NCBI RefSeq assembly: GCF_001039355.2
Contig: NW_019775778.1
Location: 156,878 to 198,992 of the forward strand
Length of the DNA: 42,115 nucleotides
From: Lingula anatina
Lineage: Eukaryota; Brachiopoda; Lingulata; Lingulida; Lingulidae
Direction of reading: 5' to 3'
Position numbers and translations under genes: made by a program. Positions 18,601-30,579 of this stretch are shown here, in pieces (the stretch's first letter is position 1; every line of letters begins with the position of its first letter). Under the pieces are notes generated by a model. It saw nothing but the letters and a program-made list of their open reading frames with translations. It had not been told where the DNA came from and ran no database searches.

Positions 18601-21600
18601 GTATTTGGAAAAGATAGTATCTGGAGCAAGCAGATAGAGCTTAAAGTGTTTTTTGAGCTATATGATATGAATTAATTCAAAAATAATTTATGTTCTGTAT
18701 GAAGTAAGTTTAATACAAAAAATAACATGTAAACAATATAGTTTCCACTAACTGATTTTCTCTAAAATTTGTATGGCTTGATTTCAGACAAACTTCCCAG
18801 AAACTTAAAATATATTATGTGCACCTTTTTAACCTGTGTGTAAATTTTTCTTCACTGTGCCTCAGGTGACAGGTGAATTGAACTCCCGTGGTGACCAGTG
18901 CAGACAGCTGGATGTCACCTTGAAGGAAGCCAAAACCAAGTGCAATGATCTGGAGCAGAAATGTGTGGCAGCACAGGCAGATATTGCCAGCAAGGTGATG
19001 ACACACTCAGGGATGAGATTTTTTTCAACAATCGGCATATTTCTGACTTTTTGGGGGCCAAAAATACCACTGGCCTATTTTAAAATGCCATATTTTCCAT
19101 ATTTTGTAACAAATTGCTACAGTGACTGTTAGTAACTTACCATGGCTGATTGCAAAATTGTTAAAAATTGTTAAAACATTGTGACAATATGGACAACTAT
19201 TAGTTTTGCTATAGTGATCTATATACTGACAACCTGTTAAACTATGGAGCACTTCAAGATCCTAGTCTTCAACTAAGGACAAAAACAAAGAGTTATTAAA
19301 ATTGTATGAGCCCCAGATTTAAGTTTAAGTAATGTAATCACTTCTTTCCCTTCTGAAGAACTGTCTTTACGGAAAATTTCATAAACATTTATTCAGAGCT
19401 TTTTGAGATGTCTTGTCCATGAACAAACAATCACTGGTGAAAACAAAATCTTTAATTTATTGCCATTTTAATATGGTAATTTTAAAGGCTATAAATTGAA
19501 CTTGTAGGTAACTGCTTTGGAAAAACTTCAAGGTGAAAAAGCAGACCTAGAGAAGAAATTAAAAACTGCTAAAAGTGATGGAAGAGAGAAAGAGAACTCT
19601 CTCTCAAAGGTATAATTATAGTTTATGTGATGTCTGGGATGTAATTTTTTGTTTAAAACAACAGATTGCTTTATGTTTTTTAAATGTCAAGTGTGTTTAA
19701 GTCAGCAATGTAAAAGAATATATTTTCACTGTAAAGCTTAATGGCATAGCAACTCTTCAAATGAGATTCAACATTCCACTATAAATACTTGTAAACAACA
19801 CATAGAAGTATAGTAAATTCCATTTTACCACAAAAATGTCAGTAATTTTGAAATCTGTACTTGCCATCAGTACTTGGACCTTCATACATGGCTATCTTCA
19901 GGGTTATCAAGGCTATAATCTCTTAAGGAATTATTACAAAAACACGCTTGACAAAATCAACTAACTTTGAATATCATTGGTAAGTATTATAACATATTTT
20001 ACCCCAGGAAAACCACTTAATAATAATAATAATGTGGGACTTTTCACACCAAAATTAAAAGTTGTTATTCCTATAATTCAACTTATGAACAGAAAGTTTT
20101 TGTTTGCTGGTAGGTTGACTTTCAGGGTAAAACTACAATAAATTTTAATAAGGGTTATTTTTGCAGGCTAATTCAGAAAATGAGATACTGTCATCAAAAC
20201 TGAGCAAAGCAGAAGGAACATTGAAAGAAATATCAGAGAAGCTGGTCACCACAGAACAAAAAGTTGAAAAAACTGCTGAAGAACTGAAAGGAAAGGTAAT
20301 TTTACAATCATGCAAAAACAGCTTCTTGTCTGGTCAAGTTTCAGTAAGGAAGAGAAACTCTGAAATAGGATGATGAATATTCACCAAATTTGTTCTTTTT
20401 CTAATTTTTTGTTAGAATGCTGAAAACAAGAAGTTGACTGCTGAAAAATCCAAGTTGGAACAAAAGTTGTCAGCTGTGTCCAGTGAGCTACAAGAGAAAG
20501 AAACCTCCCTGAAAAAGGTATAATTGTAACTAGGATTAGTGGCTGGCATTTCAACTATGTTTTTTGTTTTTTGCTTTTTTTCATAAGAATTTGAAACCTA
20601 GGGAAAATAGATAAGCTTATTCTTTCATTTAATATGATTTATTTTATTTTAACCTTATTTGATATGAAAAAGAAAAATGATAACAAAAAATATTTTCTTA
20701 TTTCTTGTATATTACAATACCAAAAAATAAAATAGAAATTGTGGTTGTTTTTTTTTTTTCACATATCTTATGATATCCCAATCCTTTAAATATTTTTTCC
20801 TTAATTTTAGCTGACAACTGACCTAGAGTTATCCACAGTCCAGTGTCAAAGGTTGGAGACAGAAAGTAACAGCAAAAGTGACCAGCTGACCAAGCTGCTT
20901 GGGGACAAGGTGAGAGGAATGTTAAATCAATACTGTGACAGGAGTTTGGAAGCTAGTGGGGATGCAGTCTACTCCTTGAACCTATCAGCTTACTTGTTAC
21001 ATAGAGACTTCAGAAAACTACAAGTGCAACGTCTGGTCAAAACTTTAGAAAAATTCAAAGATGAAATCTAAAGATTATAGAATGGAACATAATAATTATA
21101 AAAACCTGTAATATGTACATCAGTTTTATCACGTTAAAAAAACTGTTGATTTCTATTGTTTTTTTTCAAGTCTTACGCCAATTTTATTGCCCATTGTATG
21201 ATGGTTTGTGTAGCAGACAGGGAATGTTATAAAGATTATATAACAACTTAAGTTACTGGCCTGGGTGTAATGCTCCCATATAGTTTGCTTCTACATAACT
21301 AGTATAGAGCAGCTGCCAATTTGTCATGAAATTAATGGTGAAAATGAAGTAGACTTTTTTTTTCATTTTTAGCAAAGTTAATAAGTTCAAAGATAACCAT
21401 GTTACTGTATCAGTAAATCTGCTTACTTTTGCATTGATTTTAAATCTGTTGGCTTGTTTCTAGAAATTACTTATATTGTGCATGTTTATATACATAATTT
21501 TTAAAAAATTCATAAAGTGAAGGTTGGTTTCTAATTTTAAGACTAGGGAACTAGAAACCCAAGTTGCTCTAGGGAAGACACTGCAAGGAGATTTGGAAAA

Positions 21601-24600
21601 TGCTAAAAGAGATCTTCAGCTAAAGGGAGAAGAGTTGCAGGGAGCAAGACAGGCTCTAGAAGAAGTGAGAAATTTGTGTGTGTTTGAGTGCAAGTAGATG
21701 AAGACACATGTGTAAAACTTCAAAGTAATCATGCAAGCTCGCAGGATGATTATAAAAAAAAAGAGCCCTGCTCCCATTATCAATATTCAAGTAAGTCTGC
21801 TTTATTAAATCAACACTGGATAAGATTCAAATTCAATCTGTATGAAATCAGAAATATGCATTTAAGAAGACTACCTGTAGCTGAACTGATCATGAGATAT
21901 TCAAGAGGTTGCAACCATTACATCTATTTGTCCTTAGGTAACGAGAGAACACACAACAACAGTGGAGTCACTTAGGCAGAGCTTAGAAACTTCAGTACAA
22001 GATGTGAAAAATGCCAAGCAGCAAGTGGAGGAGAAGGTAGTGATTAGAATATCATTAATCCTGCATAAAGTTATACTGAGCATATCATCATGCATGCTTG
22101 GGTGCATGTGTATGCACACACATGCACACACATGCAAGGATGCTCACGTGCATAAAATTTATCATGAGCCTTCGCCTGTAGGTATGCATGTACATGTATT
22201 GGTATCTGAATCAAAATTAAATTGAATAGTTTTCCATTTTACTTTAAAAATTAAATGAAGTTTTGTAATAGAAATCTTAGTTTCTTTGTTATATACTAGC
22301 TAAATTCTGGGGTCTTTATTATACATTTAAACAATAAATAGTTAAAACTAAATTCAGGGGATGGAGAGACCTCAGGATTTCCTCTTTTTCAAGTATTCTC
22401 TTGCTTTATTCCTGTTTCTTAAGTTCAGTTTTGTAAGGATGTTTTCCTTTCTTTTACAGCTGAACCAGATGGCTGCAGAGAAAGAGGAACTTTTACAGGT
22501 AAAATCTCAACTGACTAATGAGGTAGGCTCTTACAAACAGGCCTTGGAAGGACTGAGGAAGGAATTTGAAGACACCAAGGAACAATTGAATCAAGAAAAG
22601 GTATTCTGTTACTGAAGTCAAATTGTTTACTTTTATGTGTATAGGCATCATCCGAGGCAATATTGCATGGCATCGTATGTGACTAGAAAAAGTGGGAGAG
22701 TCACCATGAATTCTTTGTGCTGGGGATTTTGTCATATAAGAAAGCAATACAGACATATGCACAAATATAATTCAAAAGAAGAAAATGCTCAAAAAAATCT
22801 ATGGATAAGTCCAGCCAACTGTAATCTCTAAATCAAGCAGAATGTCTTTTAATTTTGTGCTAATTTGTGAGACTTTGGGCTATTACATTTTCACATATTT
22901 TCTGCTTAATGTCTATACATTTGAGAGCCTTGCTATCTTGCTTTTCAATCATTGGTGTATTGGTTCTTTATAGACCAAGTTACTTGACCATGTGCAGCAG
23001 ACCAGAGAAGAAAGGGACCACTCAGTCAGGGATTTGAAGACACAGATACAGCAGCTAGGTGAAGAAGTAAGCCAGCTAAAGGTATGGACAGGACAGCAGA
23101 TTGGCATTGGTTGCTTTGAACAATTTATACCATTATACTGTAGTATAGAAGAAGAAGATTTGTTTTCAATTATCTTAAATATGGATATATAGATTCGAAT
23201 ATCTTAAATATGCTATTTGCTTGGTTCTTACCATAATTCTAGTAAATTTTACATCACCACCTTATTGTATTGTAGTCATTTGGCTGTTTCAGTTGCAATT
23301 GCTTCATCAACAAAAGGGGTCTTTTTGCAAATACAGTTTTTATTTCAATATTAACAGGTGTTTCTTGTTAGTAATTTTGCATGATGTATATTTTGCGAGT
23401 ATTTAGGAGGTTTTTGTAGTTCATTCAGCTTATTTTTTGCAGGTTTCTCTAGAACAGAAGTCACAAGGTGAAGCTGTAACAAAAACAAAGGTAAGACAAA
23501 AACATCACGTCTTGTCACACAGTAAGTAAGAAAATGTATCTGTGATCATTGGGACTGATGTATTATTCAGCTCTTTGGAAAGTGAAATCTGTAACTAAGA
23601 TAGTAAAAGATGCATAGAGTTTGGCTGAAGGCAAATAAAGTGACCATATTGCAGAAATTTAGGTATTACTATTGTAAAATTGCAGAATAATACTAAAAAT
23701 AATCGATTTATTAAAAAAAAAAAGAAGAATAACTCCTAAGTAAGTTAAAATGATCAGTAGCTTGGTAGTTGGATCCATGTCTTATGAAGGGCAGGTAGGC
23801 CATAAGCTAATAGTATGAAAGTATTTTGACTTGTGGTAATTATCATATATGAATTCCTAAGTACATTTAGATATATTTTAGGAATTAATAATTTATTTTA
23901 TACCAGATAGTCAAAATAAACAGATTTTGAAAATTTTTTACCACTAGATGTCAGAACTGGAGACGGAGAGGACTGGCCTGTTACAGAATGTACATGATCT
24001 GGAGCAGAAAGTCTCACAGTTACAAGAGAAGTCTTCTCAGCAGGAAGAGAAACTGGCTCTCCAGGTCAGAAATAATTTTTACTTTAAAATATTTAAGTAT
24101 TTTGTATATGTTTATTTCTAATGTGTAATGTTTGTAGTTAATTTCGATATGTCTATTTACATTTTTAAGATGCACAGTGAATGTTAGGGTTTAACTTCTT
24201 AGACATTTAAACATTTTTTTCTTTTTCGACGTACCAAGTTATGCTATCTCGAGAACAGAATTACAATCATAAACCCCTATTTTTAGCTTTTAAGACCTAT
24301 AATGGAAATAGAAACAGGAAAATGACAATAAAAAGTAGAAAATTAAAACTTGCGAATGGAATTAAAAGTTATAGATTCTAAAAAAAAATTTTTGAAGAGT
24401 TTTGGATGGGGTATACTTTGGTGATGAAGGGATCATTTCTAAAATTTGTATATAATATGCATCATATTCCTGAAATGTATTTGGTTACAATTTAAAGGAA
24501 TGAGTTCTTATCATTTTATCAGCATTCTGTCTTATTTAAATTTTGGTATAAAGAAAAATGAAGATATGCTGTAGTGTTCAGTGCTATATTTATTGTGTTT

Positions 24601-26526
24601 TTCAAAAAATTCTGAATAGATTGTGTTATGTGAATTTAAGAAATATCCCCTTCCTGCGTGCTCACACTCAAAAAATACTTGCTTACACAAAATGTTGAAG
24701 TCCTGTCAATTCTTTTTACAGATAGTAAAATTACAGACTAAAGAACAAGAATTTCAGTCCAGTCTAGAAAAGAAGATAACTGAGTATAAGGTAAATAAAT
24801 ATAAAGAAACAATACTTCTGGCAATAATATCTTTGATGGTTTCTTTTGTTTTTCAGATTTATTCAGTCAAGGCAAATAGCCATTTTCAGTTATCATTTCA
24901 GTCATGAGCCTCTGGTTTTATACTTGACAGGGCATATTTGTTCATATGTTCGATAGGTTTTGATAAACATCTTATTGCTTTATAAGTGGTATGGTGATTT
25001 CAATTACCCCATAGGCCTATATATAAAAACCACTGTGCTTAGTTTTTAGTTTTCTCCTACCCCATCCAACACCTCCCCCCTTAAACATTTCCTGGTTTAC
25101 CATTTCAGCAATAGCAAATTCTTGCTCTCTGCCAAGTATAAAACCATGTCACAATAATTTGCCGTAGTATATTACCATAGTATATTTTAAATACTTTGTT
25201 TTTTGTTTTTATTATTTTGTTTATTATTTTGTTTTCTATTCAGACACTTCAAAAGGAGTGTAGCAATTATGAAGAACAAATTGTAAAATTGCAGCAGCAA
25301 TTTAGAGTAAGTGACCAGTATTTATATTTTATTCCGAAAACCATCAGATATTCAAAGAACAGACATTGGAAGAACAGAAATATGTCTGGAAAATAATGAC
25401 GCATGACTGTATTGTCTCAACTGAATGTTTTAATTAATAATCTGCATTAACTTAAAAGTACCTACTGCTTAATTGATCCTCCATGTTTTCAAATAATAGG
25501 ATGAAAATGAAAAAGTCAACAAACTTCAGAAAGAGCTACAGAACACCAAGCTTGCACTTAAAGAGACTGAAGAAAACCTGCAGCATGCTACAGCAGAATT
25601 GGAGAAAGCTCAAGATAATGAACTTTCGCTTAATAACTCAATTGAGGAGATTTCTGAGGTGAGATCAGCTGTTGTCATGAAGAATTTTATCATATTCATT
25701 CCTTTATTTGATGTCCAATTTACTATGAAGTCCTTTTAGAATTGAATTAAGTTGAGAAATATTTCCTAACATTTTAAAAAATGGCCAAAAATGTATTATT
25801 TTTCTCGTTTCAAAGAGACAAAGCGTGTTTTCTACTTGTGTACCATGACAGAGATGGAACCCCATCCTGTCTATGATGACATCTGAACTTCGGGAGTTCA
25901 CAAGTTGATCAAGGCCCTTTGGTGAAAGATCAAAGCATATCATGCCATACTGATTGAAAACACCTGGCTTTTTGATGACAAAAATCTCTGTTACCATCAT
26001 TACATAAGAGACAGTGAAAACCATATTTATTATTTAACCCTAATAGTGTTATACAGGGGCGGATCCAGAGAGATTTTGTGACAGTCTTCCAAATTATCTT
26101 TATTGATCCATCCTCCATTTTTGACTGTCTTCCAACAAAAAAAATAGAAACCCATCAATGTAAACTTGAAAATCTGACTGTCTTCCAGAAGACGGCCTAA
26201 ATCCGCCCCTGTTATATACTGGTTCTATTCTCAGGTTAAGTCCTCGTTGGACGGCAGGATTTTACAACTGGACACAGACCTGAACAAGGCTGTTTCAGAA
26301 AGAGACTCACTGACGGAGGAAAAGGTGAGATTGGTTACAGTATTATATAGTTCTCAGAAAGAGACTCACTGACGGAGGAAAAGGTGAGATTGGTTACAGT
26401 ATTATATAACTCTCAGAAAGAGACTCGCTGACGGAGGAAAAGGTGAGATTGGTTACAGTGTAACATAATTCTCAAAGAGAGACTCACTAGTAGAGGAAAA
26501 ATAAACATTGATTTTATTACGTGACT

Positions 26527-26564
<38 letters not shown>

Positions 26565-29500
26565 TGAAGGAAAAGGTGAAATTGATATAATATTAGCACA
26601 TGACTTTCAGAATGGGACTGAATAATGTGAAAACTTTCCAGCAAGTATTTTGAAGATGAAAGATATGCTACAGCTAGAAAATTTCAGATTTGCCATCTGA
26701 AGCTCACCATCTGTTACCAAGTGACTACAATTACTTCAGTTTCTTTTTCTTTTTTTTTTTAATTTGATAACACTTTCAAATAAATGAATAAGAACAATCA
26801 CTTATATTTGAAAATTTGAAGATTGATACTAGTAGCTAGGGATTGGAGGGGGGGGGGGATAAGTAGATATAAAACCAGTGCCCTTTAAACTGTAGCTCAT
26901 ACAATTTCATTGGTTTGGTTGTGTAAAGTTGTATGTTGTATTATTTAAACCTTTTTTTTTTCAGAAACAAATTTCAGGAGAACTTGATGGTCTCAAGCAG
27001 AAGTATCAGAGCTTGACAGAGGAGAAGGCGGCTGTGGATTCTGAACTTGCATCTCTTAAAGTCACGTTAGAAAAAGACCGCCAAGATGCCACACAGGTAT
27101 GTATGTGCATGTACCAGTAGGTGCATGTGCGTGAACACGAAAGCCTGCAGTTTTATTTTTCTTTTGCAAATCAAGTATTTTCATTATTATTTGATGATGA
27201 TGTGACTTAACAAATTGTGCTCATTTTTGGGGTCAAGTATTTGTTTGTTTGTTTGTTTATATCTATTTTGATTAAATTGTGATGTACATGTAAGTTTCTC
27301 TCTCTCTTGGATAATCTTTTCATATTCTAGTAAGGGCCTTAGTACTATATATATACTTTGTTATTGACAATCTATAATACTTCGATTGAAAGTACTGTTA
27401 TTGGTTATGCAATCTCTAATATTTTGGGTATTATAGTACAGTATCTGTTATAAGACCCCACTTTCAATCCTGACTACCCATTTGTTTATGCCAGGAAATT
27501 AATAGTCTGCAAGAAGCCAAGCAGTTACTTATTACCCAGAAGTTGGAACTGCAGGGGAAAATAAACCAGTTAGAGGAAGACATGAATAAGGTAATCCTTC
27601 TTTATTTTCTTCAGTATATTTAGACAAAGTATGTTGCAGATTTAGCAGTGGCTGCATTATGTGGTGCCCAGTCATCATCATTACTAGGTGAGTAATGAAG
27701 TTTATGCCCACCTTTAAATTTTCCCCTCTCACATATTAAGATAAAAGATATGTTAACTTATATCACCGTTTTCCTCTAGTACTTTTATCTAAACCTGAAC
27801 AAATTGATAATTGATTGCCCAAAGATTGTAGACTGTCTATTTCTCAGATAAAACTAGCCAAAAATTACAAATAAATAACAAAGACAAATGTATCATTGCA
27901 AAAATTATCTTAATTGTGTTAGTGTGCTAAAATCATTTTTTATCTAAAAATCTTTTTTTATAATTATTTACTTATGGTAAAGACTTGACCACTTACACTG
28001 ATAGACCTGTCTTTCAAATTCATCACAGATTGCCTGTGCCTGTTTTTTCAAGAAAACTTAAGTCTAATTGCACCCATGGGCAGTAAATGGCATGAAGTAT
28101 TTATTTAAATTTTTTACTTGCATGTATTGTATTTTACTGAAGATTTGTATTTTGTTTAGGTTAAAGCTGAGAAAGAAGAAAGTGCAGAAGTGGCCAAGAA
28201 TGTTCAGATGATGTTGAAGGAAGAAAATGCTGGGCTGCAGCATAAGCTGGTATGATTGTTAAAGATTATTTCAGAATATGATAAAAAACCCTCTCAATGT
28301 ACTGGCCCCTTGAACCACCTGAGTCTAAGAGGCCATCCCCATACCCTATCGAACTAGCAGGATTGATCTATCTTAGAGGGGTTTCTCATGAAATTGCATT
28401 AAGTTTAAGCATGAGCGAAAGTTAATTACCCCCCCCCCCCAGCAGTTTCAGAGGGTGTGACAGATTATTAGGGCACTTAAGATGAATGCAATGTAGCAAG
28501 AATCCCCTCGGGGTTAGATCAATCTTGCTAGTACGATAGGTTTATGGGAACCCAGTCTAAGAATCTACTGGTCTAAAACAGGGGCAGTGGCCAGTAAATG
28601 AACAAATTTACCAAATTTTACTGGGCCGGCTTTAGTTTAACTGGCATTTTGAGTGGGGCTAGTGCCGACATCACCTACTGTAACAGTTGTAGTACAGACA
28701 TTTATGGCAGAACAAAATTTTCTGTGCAAAATTCAAGATTATTTCAAATTTTTCTTACATAGTGATAAATAGTAAATTAGTATTTGATTGACAGTTGTGA
28801 CCCAAAATATAATTTAAAACAAAATGAATTGCTTCTGTTAAAACTATCAAATTATTTCATTAAGAAATTTAAGGCTACTTTATCAGTGATGTATCAGTCA
28901 GTATTGCACTGGGTGACTTGGATTTTAGTCGAGGATTGATATTAATAATAAGGAGAAAAGAGAACTAATCCAGTTACAAATATATTGTAGTATATAATAC
29001 ATGTAATGTCACTAGTACAAACAGTGATCTCTGATTTAAATATGAAATACTTAATTTCTAACAGCATCTCAAAGCTTCCTTCAACATGGGAACTTGGTAT
29101 TTTCAGGCTGCAGAGATAGAAGCCAGAGAAAATGCCAACAAGGAGAAGGAAGAACTGGAGACCAGGAATGAAATGCAGTTTTCAGCTCTAAATGAGAATT
29201 TGGCAACACTTCGCCTGGATCTTCAGGTGGCCCAGGAGAAATACTCTGAACTGACCAAGGAAAATGACGAAATTAGGGGTGAAAAACTAGGTAAGTCACA
29301 GGCCAGCTTGTGGCCATTTAACCTTTATTAAACTTATTTGATACAGGTCATAGATTTTGGTAATTGTAGCATCCAACATTGAATTCGTTGATAGATATAT
29401 AAATTTAATTATAATTATATAAAAGGAATGAAAATTGAAAGGTGCACCTCATCATATAAATGTAACCAACTAGTAGAACTGTAAGCACATTCAGAACAGT

Positions 29501-29866
29501 GGACTTACAGATCTGGGGATCAAATATGGCTGACCCACTTGAATGCTTGTTGTGTAACCCCCGTGGGGAATTATTCAGTGTCTAATTGTGAATTAGGTGA
29601 TAATTTTTTTTCGTGGATCGCCCTCTTTGATCTGCAGATCTGTCCTGAATGCACTCTTTGTTTTCTGGGTTATTTGCAGAGCTGGAGGCAAAGCTAGAAA
29701 ATAACAATGACGAGAGGCGGGCGCTGCTGGAGAGATGTCTGAAGAGTGAGAAGAGCTGTGAGGAGTTGAGACAAAAGGTCGCAGAGTACAGGAGAAAGTT
29801 TGAAGAGACCACAGCAGCGCTACAAGAGCTGGGGAGAGAGAACCAGGTGCTTCAGGTAGGAGTAGG

Positions 29867-29918
<52 letters not shown>

Positions 29919-30545
29919 TATTTTATGATTATAAGAACTACTTTTATTCCTAAAAGTTTATATTATGAAAACTTGTTTTAGACTATTTGTTGAACTCTCT
30001 TGTGAAACTGGTCCCTGAATCTGGATTAATAATTTTCAGAACTTTGTCAATATTAATAAATGGCAATACCTCCATTAATATCAGATTAGATGCTTTATCA
30101 ACAAGTTGAATTTAATTTGTACACGTTTCTAGTTGTTTTCCTAAACATTTTTTACCCATATTTTTTATGCATTCCAAAAATACACACTTCAACACAATAA
30201 ACAGACAACATGCAGTTTACATGCACATGCCACAGGCTGTATCTTGGGACTGGGAATTGAGTTATTCAATTTATGACATATTAAGTGTTCCTAATATTTC
30301 AGATTCAGACGACTAAAGTGGTCACAAGAAAGTGGGCAGATGACAGTGAAGTGTTAGAGTGCCAGGCCTGCAGTAAACCCTTCTCTGTCACTGTGAGGAG
30401 GGTGAGTTTTTAGATAATGGCTTCTATGAATAGTTATTGATTTATTTTCTTATTTTTTTAATTTTCGTTTATAACCAGGTGGAAAGTTTTTGGAATTGGA
30501 CCATTACTGTAATTTAAATGAGGTTTGGATAATTTTGATTTGCAT

Positions 30546-30579
<34 letters not shown>

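Larger units (their letters stand above)
21542..28249 (+). other. EEA1: EEA1 exons 28-40: distal coiled coil
   Basis: Exons 21542-21664, 21938-22036, 22460-22600, 22974-23081, 23443-23490, 23948-24064, 24722-24790, 25244-25306, 25500-25658, 26235-26324, 26965-27096, 27495-27590, 28160-28249 (residues 1049-1493). Every exon here is phase 0 at both ends. Exon 32 is only 48 nt and exon 34 only 69 nt. Exon 39 ([22 protein letters not shown]) closely matches the vertebrate segment [22 protein letters not shown]. The intron after exon 36 carries a hAT-like MITE (26054-26211), and the exon 37 donor lies in a 59-bp tandem array. Confidence 0.87.
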
